Assembly (NCBI RefSeq): GCF_947179165.1
Contig: NC_077242.1
Location: 47,385,097-47,449,096, forward strand
DNA from: Solanum dulcamara
Taxonomy: Eukaryota; Streptophyta; Magnoliopsida; Solanales; Solanaceae
Length of the DNA: 64,000 bases
Reading direction: 5' to 3'
In this document: positions 34,566-45,285 of the stretch, in pieces
Numbering within the stretch: position 1 is the first letter of the stretch
Layout of the letters: each line of letters opens with the position of its first letter
Position numbers and translations under genes: made by a program
Notes under the pieces: generated by a model
What the model saw: only the letters and a program-made list of their open reading frames with translations
Databases searched by the model: none
Told to the model about the DNA's origin: nothing

Positions 34566-36622
34566 TGTTACGTCCTGAGTCTACACCTTAAGCATGGTCG
34601 ACACTCGAAAACCATGGTTGGTCCCAAGTAAATCATTGACCTGGTTGTCTATGAGGCGGAAGACTAAACTCAAATGCAAAATCTAAATAAGATAAGCATT
34701 TAAAATATTTAAATACAAATCAAGCATCTCGATTATTTTTAAAATAAGAATCTATATATAACTCTAAAATAGAAGGGATTAATGTTTAAAACATCAAACT
34801 GTAATAACTGAATTGACTTTCTAATTGTGTCCATGAAGCCTCTAATGACTAAAGTCAGATAAAGGGACTGGACCCATATCTACCTCATAAGAACTAATAA
34901 ATACAGAAAATAATAACTTTGAGGGAGCCCTTCGAAAGCAATGAGGCTTCACCAAAAATTGTTGAAGTGTGATCTCAACGGAACACCTATTAATGCTCTA
35001 AAGTACCTTTATCTGCCTCATAAAATGATGCAACATCTAAAGACGTTAGTACATGGATTGGATGGTATGTAAGATAGTTGAAGGAAACATAACTGCATTG
35101 AATACGCAACTAAAAGGAATGCTAAAAATAACTTGACTAAAAGTAAAGCATACAATGTACTACTATGAGCAACAACCATCACTATAAGCCTCATGATGAT
35201 GAAATAAGACAACAAATCCAACTCCTGAAAATAATATTTTTTCTATTTGGGGAGTTTCTCTAAGAAACAACCATCACTATGAGCCTATTGATGATACAAT
35301 GTACTACTAACATTGCAAGATCGTCCAATACCTTACCAGGATAAGGGACGCAAACTCAACTCATGAATCCATCTAAAAAGTCCTGATTAGGGACTAGGAT
35401 ACGGAGTCTCCTGAACCAATGACACAATCTTATCCTATGCTGGCTACATAGTGTATGAAATTTTAGTTATCTAAATTCTTACCCAAATCGGTGTTCAATA
35501 CTACTCCCAAAATAAGCAATAATGGTCATATGATATTTGTGTGAGTAAATACTCAACATACTTCTATGAAGTTAATGGACTTTAACTGATTGGAACTTCT
35601 TTCTCAAACTTTTTATGCTTTCTTTAAAATAGACATGCTTTTCTCAATACAAATAATGCATCTGGACCCACTGAAGTTCTCTCAAAACTCATTCTCAATA
35701 ATGTTGCATAATACTTTAACTCACTTAAACTATGAAAATTATGCATAATAAATAGTAATGCAAAATACTTTAAGTTACTCAAACTATGAAAATCATTCAT
35801 AATGAATAGTGATGCAGAAACCTCAAAATCAGGTAATACACCTGGGACACCCAAGTTCCCTTAACACTCCCCTTTAACTAATAGCTTTGAAATACTTTTA
35901 CTTTAACTAAAAATAATGCATAATATATAGCAATGTAAAATATTCAATAATTCAGGGTTCATGTGTAAAATAATCACGAACAACAATTAAGAACTCAATT
36001 CATATAAGCTACCATAAGTTTAATGATTGAGATTCGAATTCAATAACAAGAAATAATAGAAACTTGACTATAAAAAGAAAAGGATTGGGTTAAAACCCTA
36101 GGTTAAACTTCTTACTGACTGAATTTATATATAGGGCATGAGGAAGAACTTAATTCAATACTATTAATAGCTTTACTGACTTGGAAGAACAAGATTCTTG
36201 AAGAACATTGAAGGACATGTTTGAACCCTAGATGTTCTCCTCTTGAAACCTTACTCTATGTCTTGAGAGTGATTATGAGAGGAAAAAGGGTTGAATGAAA
36301 TTTATAAGGGACTTAATTATGTCCCAAAATGTTGAGGCTTGGACTTAGAAAGGTTGGGAAAGATGGAATACCCTTCATTAAAAGCTTACTGGGGCCATCT
36401 ATAGTTCGATCTACGGACCATAAAAACTTCTACGGGTCATAGAATACCTCTCGTAGAAAGTTTCTAAGAACTTATAGTCTCTGAAGTAGACCTATCGTAG
36501 AAAGTGCCTTAGAACTTATGGTCTTTGAAGTTTCTTGACTTTGACCTATGGACCTTTCTATGGGCTGTAGAACTTTGTATGGACCATCCTGCACAACTGT
36601 AGGAAGGGTACTTGGGCTGGTC

Positions 36623-36627
36623 CTATG
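36623..36627. repeat. Target-site duplication, left copy (solo LTR C)
   Basis: CTATG, identical to 39072-39076. Confidence 0.92.
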
Positions 36628-39071
36628 TGTCATGACCAAACTCCATAGGCCGTGACTAGTGCTCGATTTGGGCACCCATACGTACCCTTAGCCCCACTGA
36701 GTATGTTAGCAGAAGAGACAAATGAGGAAATCAAAAGATATCGCTAGAGATAGCATGAAAATAGATGTAGCATACGAAGGACGTTAAGGCCGTCACTGAA
36801 CACAAGCCCAAATCATGTATACATATCCCACACCACAAGTCTACAGACCTCTACAGAATAATAGCCTAGTCATTTGAAGGGATATGGCTCCATCATACTC
36901 TTAAACAATATGTACAAATGTACAATAGAAAGGTTAGTACCAAAATAAGGCTCTAGACAAAGGAGAACTACCAACCAATAGGGTGGATGTCCTAGGCGAA
37001 CGGATCAGCAAACCGAGCCTCTGTACCTGCGGACATATAACACAGTCCCTGAAGAAAGGGGGATCGGTACGGAAAATATACTGAGTATGTAAAGAATGGA
37101 ATGTAATAAGTAAAGTCATTACTAGAACAGAATGTGCAAAAATGAGCAAAATATCTAGAATATCATAATGTTTATCATAAACATAGATAGTGCATGCAGA
37201 AAAACTTATGCCATATCTGGCCCCATTTAGGGACTTGGTTAACAAAATGTGGTCTCCACCCTGTCACTGGTGCCATAGCACAACATACATCTAGAGTAGG
37301 AAATGTCTCCATAACAAATTATATCATATCAGGTGGTCATATCATATCATATCATATGTGTATATGGCACATCATAACTCCACAAATCCCATGTACAGGT
37401 CATACGTGCCCCCTCACGTTAGGGCACGATGAACAATGCAGAGAGGTACGCACAATAACAAACCTAGCCTGGGCTCTGTGAAAGAAGCATTGAGGCATCC
37501 ACGAGTGGAGTAGTGAGAACTATATGCAATTTAAATCATATTTGAGACTCGATGGAATAATCAAAATGAGATATTGTTCAAAATCAAGACAAGAGTCATA
37601 TCAAGTACCTTTTGAAAGTAGCTATGGATTATATCAAAATAGAACTTCTGGCATCATATACTCGTATCCAAGCAAAGTAAAATATCTTTTGGAAATCAAG
37701 AAATTGGCCATCTTAGTGACTCTAAAAATAGGAACTTCCTTGGAATTATATAAATTTCATATATTTGTTTCATGTAGACCATGCCAAAATAAATATTAGC
37801 TTTTCATACTTATGTTAATACATGCCAAGAGAAGGAATAATATTTATATACTTCTGCCAAAAACATGCCAAAAAAAGGAAATGTTAGTTTTACATACCTC
37901 TTATTAATTACTCTTAACACGTTTGCCTCGTCGTCTGCTGAACCTATTTAACATGAAAGTAATTCTAAGGTTAGTGAAATTCAACTTTCCATCTTGTAAT
38001 TCTACCATCAATTACCCATAGGAACCAATTCCTTATTCACCTTTCTCGACTAGTCTCGACTAGTCTATTAGTTAATTAGAAGTTAACAGAATTCGGGCAA
38101 CATTTCCACTATAACTTGCCCTATCCAAATTATAACCTTAGAATCCATATTACCCAAACTAACCAGCAGCCAATACACGACCATACCACTACAACATTAC
38201 CCAAACAAAGTACAAAACAGTCCGCTTAAAACTACGATACCAAAAGAGGGTTTTTAATCTCTATTTCATAAAAATTTTAACCATACGTAATGGGGGGTCA
38301 TGTGGCTTCAAACAGAAGCTCCCATACCCCTTTTTGAACACTTTCCATCCCTATAACACACAATCAAACCACCTGCAAGCACAACAAAATAACCACAATA
38401 CACTACTCGACTTTGATTTAACTATAACGACCTTAGCTTATTTTGAGTTCAAGGCTGTTTTGTGAGAAATTCAGCCTTAAGACACATGTATATACATGTA
38501 CTTAGGAGGTGACACATGGCATCCCTCTAGGGGTGATACGTGAGAGCCCCTTAGGGTGCCACCTCATCCATGCATCCAATCCAAAGCTGCCACATAGAAG
38601 TGTGGGACCCACCTCAAGTAGGTGTGTCACCTACTTGGTCCAAGTAGGTGTATCACCTACTTATTCCAAGTAGGTGCATCACCTACTTATTTCAAGTAGG
38701 TACTACATCTCCTTATTTCTTTTCCGTGGGTTCGTAATCTTATCTCACTTTAAGAGCCTATGTATCCCTTACTACTTAAGCTCAACATGCACTCAAGTAA
38801 CTTAGTTATGTAAGACGTCTAAGTCGGTGGCATACATGAGTAAGTTGAGTCCTACGACCCATTACTTGACCTCCAACTCCTTTCGAATTCTTATAACCCT
38901 ATTTCTAATCTTCCCTATTATTGAGGTATCTCATTCTCCCCTCCTTAGAGTTGTTTGATAGCTTTATAGATTATCCGCCTCACATGACTGCTTCTAAGAA
39001 ACTTAAGAGCCTCCCCAGAAACTTGAGAAGCTTAAGAAGCATTCCAAGGTACCAAAGTACGGGGTGTAACA
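36628..39071 (-). mobile_element. Solo LTR C (family A, minus strand)
   Basis: 2444 bp, ending TGTCATGACC (36628) and GGGGTGTAACA (39071) on the plus strand, i.e. TGTTACACCCC...GGTCATGACA on the minus strand. It has perfect CTATG duplications. It is shorter than solo LTR B by about 1.1 kb, so it carries internal deletions. It holds the largest hairpin array of the window (38615-38701). It is inserted in the element 3 LTR and is therefore younger than element 3. Confidence 0.94.
38615..38701. repeat. Tandem hairpin array, 26-bp period, in solo LTR C
   Basis: Units start at 38615, 38641, 38667 and 38693. Unit one is CAAGTAGGTG TGT CACCTACTTG, perfect 10-bp arms with a 3-base loop. Units two and three keep nine paired bases; the fourth is a half unit. 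Solo LTRs A and B have two units, and the element 1 LTRs none. Confidence 0.93.
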
Positions 39072-39076
39072 CTATG
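39072..39076. repeat. Target-site duplication, right copy (solo LTR C)
   Basis: CTATG, identical to 36623-36627. Confidence 0.92.
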
Positions 39077-39502
39077 AAGTTGGGTCTACGTCATATTCAC
39101 GGTCCATATAACCTTTTATAGATTGTACTATATGATCATTGGAATTATACTGAAGGAAGGTTCTCTGAATTGGGGCTATGGGACCTTTTATGGTCCGTAG
39201 ACCTTTCTACGGTCCATACAGGGGCTCGTGTTGTACACTAGGGATTTTATGTCTCTGAACTCTTCTATGGACGTTATCTACGGTCCGTGAGGAGTTCTAT
39301 GAATCGTAGAAATCGTCTTTAAAAATTCAAAGAGAAGGAAAATTTTTACTAATTCAAGATATGCACTACGAACTTCATCTATGATCCATGGTTCCATCCT
39401 TTATCCGTAGATGCTTCTTGTGGTTCTAAACTTTAGTGGACATTTTTCTAACTTTTTTGGGTTTTTTTATCTGATCTGAGTTAGAATTTTTGGTGTGTTA
39501 CA

Positions 39503-40672
39503 ATATCTTTCATTTAGGACCATTCATCCTCAAATGATGATCAAGCTAGGAAATTACACAAGTCATAAATACAATAAAGAAACTGAAAACTCAAGCATAC
39601 GAATAGACACTGAATCTTAAATGGGAAAAAGAGTATTACCTTAATCACAACACTAAAACGAATGAATAGATGACGATATCTAACTTTCATATCTTCTTCG
39701 ACTTCCCACGTAGCCTCTTCAACAAACTAATTCCTCCATAAAGTCTTGATTGAGGCAACCTCTTTAGTCCTCAACTTGAGAACCTAATGATCAAGAATTT
39801 TAATAAGAATCTCCTCGTAAGACAAGCTATCTTTCAAACTAAATCTTTATATAGGAACAGTGAGTGAAGGATTCCCTAAGAACTTCTTAAGCATAGAATG
39901 TGAAATACTTGATGAACAACCGCTAACTTTTATGGTAGCTCTAACTCATAAGATTCATTACCAACTCTATTCAAAACTCGGTAGGGACCAATGTAATGGG
40001 GACTGAGCTTTTATTTCTTCCCAAACCCCATGTCACCCTTCATGGGTGAAACCTTCAAATATACCCGATCATTTAGTTCAAATTCTAAATCTCTTCACCT
40101 ATTATAAGCTTAAGAATTTTGATCACTTTACGTGGTTTTCATCCTTTTTTGAATAGTCATTATCTTTTCGGTAGTCTGATAAACCAAATATGGACCTATC
40201 CACTCAGCTTTACCAATTTCAAACCAAATATTTGGTGATCTACATCTCTATCCATAAATAGCTTCATACAGAGCTATCTGAATACTTGAGTAATAACTAT
40301 TATTGTATGCAAACTCAATGAGAGGTCAGTGGTTATCCCAATTACCTTTGGAAGAAATTAAACATGCACTTAACATATCCTCTAGAGTCTAAATCATACG
40401 CTCTACTAGACTATCTGTCTGTTGATGAAATGTTGTACTAAAGTTCATCTTCAAACCTAGACCTTTTTGAAATGACTTCAAAATCTAGATAGTGAACTGA
40501 GCATCTCTGTCTGAAATAATAGACAAATGAACTCTATGAAGTCTGACTATCTTACAAATCTATAATTTTGCATAGTTCTCTGTAGAATCTGTAGTCTTAA
40601 CTTGCAAGAAATTGGCTGATTTAGTCATCTAATCTACATTCACTCAAATAGAATTATGCTATCGTTGGAATT
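39503..40672 (-). pseudogene. Element 3 integrase, C-terminal part and chromodomain-like tail
   Basis: Minus-strand reading, in order: MTKSANFLQVKTTDSTENYA, VHLSIISDRDAQFT (second catalytic Asp kept), VERMI-TLEDML (Glu kept), PLIEFAYNNSYYSSIQIALY, EAIYG-RCRSP, FELNDRVYLKVSPMKGDMGF, GKK-KLSPHYIGPYRVLNRV, SLSYEEILIKILDH, then KEVASIKTLW and TWEVEEDMKVRYRHLF. About ten stops interrupt it. The first half of integrase, RNase H, RT and gag are missing: the sequence switches at about 40672 to a plus-strand gag. Confidence 0.9.
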
Positions 40673-41570
40673 AGTTGATCCTTTGGTCAAGCAAGTGGCT
40701 CATGCCAAATTTAGGGTGGCTTTGAATGTGTGTGCCCAAGCTATGGTGGCCCAAGCCAACTAACAGGTGACAGCTCCTATTAACCCAAATGTAGGTACAA
40801 TGGGGACAAAAGTTCATGACTTCACAACAATGAATCCACTGGAATTTCATGGGTCAAAGTTGGATGAATATCCATAAAAGTTCATTGAAGGGATTCAAAA
40901 GATAGTGGATATATGGGTGTGACTCTGATAGAGAAGGAGGATTTGGATGTATACCAATTGAAGGGAGTGACTCAAATTTGTTTCAACCAATGGAAGTAAG
41001 AGAGTTCTAGGGTGCGGGTACCTTAGATTGGGAGGGGTTTAAGGATGCTAGAGAGTCAAAGAGAGATAGCCTTCTCCTTAAGCTTTTCCTCCTTGATTTT
41101 TTCGACATAAGTCATCAATCTTAAGATATCCATCTCCTTGATCAACATTGTAGTTTTACATTCCTTGATAAGAAAATCCAAAATACATAAAAAAACAAAG
41201 GATGAAAATCTTAAGGATAAGGCTTGAGAGTAAAAGAGAGCAAGGACCGTTAGTGGTGACTTTTCACATTCAAGGTCTGATAATGGTGGCCGTTCATAGT
41301 TTCACCAAATGTTCTCAAGTCAGAATTCTTCTAGTACAATGGCTCTGAAATTCAACAAAGAGAGAGTGACTAACTCTAAGCCTTGAGGGAGTGCACTGAG
41401 TGGTTAGACTATCCACATATGTAGGAAGTGTGGGAAGAACCATCAAGGATATTGTTTGGAAGGTTCTGGTACTTGTTGTGGTTGTGGCAAGATGAGTCAT
41501 AAGGTGAGAGATTACCCCTCAAGTGCTATTAGATGTAGAGGTGGTTGACCTCAGACTTAGACTACTACTT
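40673..41570 (+). pseudogene. Element 4 gag, rearranged, with zinc knuckle
   Basis: It starts in the gag amino region (ELVDPLVKQVAHAKFRVALN, then TTMNPLEFHGSKLDEYP and IQKIVD). The central capsid part is mostly lost and replaced at 41069-41171 by a gag piece in reverse orientation. It then resumes with KDENLKDKA, KRARTVSGDFSHSRSDNGG and the tandem CRKCGKNHQGYCLEG and CCGCGKMSHKVRDY. The last is a CX2CX4HX4C knuckle with the final Cys changed to Tyr. Multiple stops occur. Confidence 0.87.
41069..41171 (-). repeat. Inverted gag segment inside element 4
   Basis: The minus strand is open for about 34 codons and reads LIKECKTTMLIKEMDILRLM followed by TYVEKIKEEKLKEKA, a standard gag block, while both flanks are gag in the plus orientation. 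A direct counterpart of its end (KDENLKDKA) also follows on the plus strand, so this is an inverted extra copy rather than a simple flip. Confidence 0.85.
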
Positions 41571-42200
41571 CAGGTCATCCGATCAGTAGGGTACTTTATC
41601 AGGTTCTGGTAGAGGTCAGCGCTTGAATAGGTTTTACGCTGTTTAGACTCGACATAATTTGGAGGATTCTCTAGATGTGGTTTCTAGTATATTACGAGTC
41701 TTTTTATTAGATTTTTATTCTTTGTTAAATCCTCAAGAAAATCTTTCTTTTGTGACTTGTTATCTTTCTATGAAGTTTTATGTTAGTCCAAAAAATGTTT
41801 TAGAGCCATTCTAAGTCTATACTCTAGTTGGTGATTCAATTTTAGCTAAACAGGTTTATAAAAATTGTCTGGTCTCAATTTTTCATAAAGTTACCTTAGC
41901 TGACCTTGTAGAGATTGATATGACTAATTTTTATGTTATTCTTGTTATGGATTGGATTCATGCATGTTATCCCTTTATTAACCATATAACTTGGGTGGTT
42001 AAGTTTCAATTTTTAAATAAACTAGTCTTAGAGTGGAAAGGTAGAAATTATGTTGTTAAGGGTCAGTTTATCTCGTACCTTAAAGGTTGGAAAATGATTT
42101 TTAAAGGTTGTATCTATCATTTATTATGGGTTAGGGATACAAATTTTGAAGCTCCCTACTCTTGAGTCATTTTTGTTGTGAATGAGTTTCTGAAAATATT
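41571..42200 (+). pseudogene. Element 4 protease and linker
   Basis: After a linker, the reading LDFYSLLNPQENLSFVTCYL corresponds to the protease core; the catalytic D[ST]G is not preserved. DMTNFYVILVMDWIHACYPF matches DFDVILGMDWLHACY, and VVKFQFLNKLVLEWKGRNYV with GQFISYLKGWKMIFKGCIYH is the linker to RT. The 81-codon open frame at 41920-42165 is part of this polyprotein, not a separate gene. Confidence 0.85.
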
Positions 42201-43130
42201 TCCTGATGATCTTGTTAGTTTTTCTCCCGAAAGGGAAATAGACTTTGGTATTGATCTTCTCCCAGATGCCCATCCTATTTCTATCCCTTCTTATAGAATA
42301 GCTCTGTCAGAACATAAGGAGCTTAAGGATTAGTTGAAGGGTTTGTTGGTTAAGAGCTTTATTTAACCAAGTATATCTCCATAGGGTGATTTTGTTCTCT
42401 TTGTTCAAAGAAGGATGGTTCCCTTCACATGTGTATTGAATATCAATAGGTTAAAAAGGTCAAAGTCAATCATAAGTATCCTATCCCAAGGATTGATGAC
42501 TTATTCGATCATCTTCAATGTGCTAGTTATTTTTCCAAGGTTGATCTTTGATCGGGTTATCATCAACTTTGAGTAAAAGAATATGCCCGCAGATGGCTTT
42601 CAGAACTTTGTATGGTCACTTTGAATTTTTGGTTATGTCTTTTTGACTAACAAATGCTCCTACAACTTTTATGGATATGATAAAGAGGGAGTTCATGCAA
42701 TATTTTGATATAGTTTTCATTGTGTTCATTGATGATATTTTAATCTATTCTCATCATGAGGATGAGCATGCCAATAATTTGAGTATTTTCTAGAAAGTTC
42801 TTAAGGACTGTCAACTATTTGCTAAGTTTAGCAAGTGTGAATTTTGGTTGAGATCATGGCAATTTTTGGCCATATTTGTTTTGGTTGTGGTATTCAAGTT
42901 GATCCGAATAAGATCAAGGTAGTTATGAATTGTCCTAGACCTCTTTCTCACTAAGATATTCTCATTTTCTTCTGTCTAACTGGTTATTATAGATGATATA
43001 TGGAAGGAGTTTCCTCTATTGCTTGTCCTTTGACTACGTTGACTCAAAACAAGGTAAAATTCCAATGGTACGAAGCATCTGAGATGAGTTTTCAATAGTT
43101 GAAAGATCGACTTACTTCAGCCCCAATATT
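42201..43130 (+). pseudogene. Element 4 reverse transcriptase
   Basis: FPDDL and [20 protein letters not shown] open the domain, followed by [40 protein letters not shown] and [15 protein letters not shown] text. The catalytic FIDDILIYS box at about 42725-42752 is intact. CEFWLRSWQFLAIFVLVVVF indicates a frameshift; VDPNKIKVVMNCPRPLSH and YYR-YMEGVSSIACPLTTLT follow. At least six stops are present. Confidence 0.9.
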
Positions 43131-43730
43131 GACTTTACCGTAAGGATCCATTGGTTTTTTTATGTATTATGATGCTTTAAGGATTTACCTTGGTTTTGTT
43201 TTGATAAAAAAATGGTAAGGTGATAGTCTATGCTTCTAGGCAATTTAAGTTACTTGAAAATAATTACCCAACTCATTATTTGGATTTAGTGGTAGTATGG
43301 AGTCACTATCTCTATAGTGTTCATATGGATGTAATCACTATCATAAGAGTTTGCAATATGTTTTTAAGCAAAATGATTTGAAACCTTTGACAAAAGAGAT
43401 GGTTTGAGTTGTTGAAAATTATTCAGGAAAAAAAATATGGTTGTCGATGCTCTTAGTAGGATGTCCATGGATAGTGCTCCCATATTAAGGATGAGAAAAA
43501 TGAGTGGTTTCATGATGTGCATAGACTAGCTCCTTTGGGTGTTCGATTAGTTGATTCAGAGAATGATGTTTTTGTTGTGTATATTAGCTTAGAATCGTCT
43601 CTTGTGTTAGATATGAAGGAAAAACAAGATAATGATCTCACTTTGGTTGAGTTAAAGAAATTAGTTTTCAAAAAATCCATTGAGGCTTTCTCCCAAGGGG
43701 AAGATAGTGTCCTTCATTATGAAGGTTGAT
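43085..43730 (+). pseudogene. Element 4 RNase H and linker
   Basis: [14 protein letters not shown] is followed by MYYDALRIYLGFVLIK, KVIVYASRQFKLLENNYPTH-like text and a shortened WSHYLYSVHMDVIT region, then QYVFKQNDLKPL and the linker MHRLAPLGVRLVDSEN with SLESSLVLDMKEKQDNDLTL (43517-43729). It has frameshifts and a small deletion around the '[13 protein letters not shown]' part. Confidence 0.85.
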
Positions 43731-45045
43731 GATGTGTTCCTGATGTTGATGGATTAAGGGAAGTGATATTGTGTGAAGCTCATAGTTCCTAATATTCTAT
43801 TCACCTAGAATCCACCAATATGTATTGTGATTTGAGGGAAGTTTATTGGTGGAATGATATGAAGAAGGATATTGTGGAGTTCATGGCTAAGTGTCCTAAT
43901 TGTCAACAAGTGAAGGTTGAGCATTAAAGACCGGGACATCTAGATCAAGATATTGAGATTCCTACTTAGAAGTGGGAAGATTTGAAGATGGACTTCATTA
44001 TAGGTTTGCCTTGTACTCATAGGCAACATGATTTGATTTAGGTTATTATGGACCGAATTACTAAGTCGGCATATTTTCTTCCCATTAAGACTTCTTATTC
44101 AACTGAGGACTATGTAGGCTATACATTTAAGAGTTGATTAAGCTTTATGGTGTTCCATTTTCTATCATTTCAGACCAAGTTACTCACTTTACTTCTCAGT
44201 TTTGGAGGTTGTTTCAAAAGGGTCTTAGTACAAGAGTTAATCTTAGTATAACTTTTCACCCTCAGACCGATAGTCAAGACGAGAAGACTATTCAGACCTT
44301 GGAAGATATGTTGAGGGATATTTTCATTGACTTCAAGGGTAATTAGGATGACCATTTGCCATTAATTGAGTTTACCTACAATAATAGCTATTATCTGAGT
44401 GTTCAATTGGCTCCATTCGAAGCTCTCTATGGTAGAAGGTGTAGATCTCCTATTGGCTGGTTTGAGGTTGGCAAAGTCGCTTTGATAGGGCCTTAGTTAG
44501 TTTGTGAAGCTATGGAAAAAGTATGACTCATTAGAGAAAGGTTAAAGACTACCTAACTCCCGATAAAAATCATATTTAGATGTTAGGAGAAGAGAACTTG
44601 AGTTTGAGGATGATGATGGGTTTACTTGAAAATCTCACCCATGAAGGGTGTGATGAGTTTTGGTAATAAAGGGAAGCTTAGTCCAATTATGTAGGCCCAT
44701 ACAAGATTTTGAAGCATTTTAATAGGGTGGCTTCTGAGTTAGATTTGCCTTCAGAATTGGCATCAGTACATTCGGTGTTTTATGTCTCCTTGTTGAAGAA
44801 GTGTATTGGTGATCCTACTTCCATTGTGCCGTTGGAGAGTGTTGGTGTGAAAGAGAGTCTACCTTATGAAGAGGTTCCCATTGAGATTTTAGATCATCGA
44901 GTCTGAAATTTGAGGACTAAGGAAGTTTCTTCCGCTAAAGTTCTTAGGACGAACCAACTAGTTGAGGGTACTAAATGGGATGCCAAAGAAGGTATGATGT
45001 CCCATTATGCTCATTTCTTTCCCTCCACTTCAGCTTAGCTTGAGG
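43731..45045 (+). pseudogene. Element 4 integrase and chromodomain-like tail
   Basis: The zinc domain ends with FMAKCPNCQQVKVEH, the CxxC pair intact. The core shows KMDFIIGLP (first Asp), LYGVPFSIISDQVTHFTSQF (second Asp) and HPQTDSQDEKTIQTLEDML (Glu). The tail includes [40 protein letters not shown] and [15 protein letters not shown], then KEVSSAKVL and a degraded TKWDAKEGMMSHYAHFF chromodomain end. All three catalytic residues survive, but stops and frameshifts break the frame. Confidence 0.92.
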
Positions 45046-45271
45046 TATTAGTTCCTCATATTTACTCTTTCGGATTCATGCATTTCTGCTATTCCCTGGT
45101 TTTTGTATGCATGCATGTTAAAGAAATAGATTTTAAGTCACGTTTTAACTTAGGGTTGATAACTTCATGGTTTAATTCATTTGAATGTGTTCTGCATTTA
45201 TGTTGGGTTGTTAGATCTTTTTACCTGATCCATTCATGCTAGCTTGAGTCCCATTTAAGGATGGATGTTAA

Positions 45272-45285
45272 CAAGGGAGAGATAT
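45272..45285 (+). promoter_or_regulatory. Polypurine tract of element 4
   Basis: CAAGGGAGAGATAT immediately before TGTAAGAC. Element 6 has CGGGGAGATAT at the equivalent position (59676-59686). Confidence 0.82.

Larger units (their letters stand above)
34566..39502 (-). repeat. 3' LTR of element 3, interrupted by solo LTR C
   Basis: On the minus strand the LTR begins TGTAACACACC (39502) and ends AGGACGTAACA (34566). Removing solo LTR C and one target copy leaves about 2.49 kb. Element 3 integrase lies directly beyond 39502, so this is its 3' LTR. Near both sides of the solo LTR it contains many short palindromic 'TACGGTCCGTAG'-like phrases. It belongs to neither family A nor family B. Confidence 0.85.
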
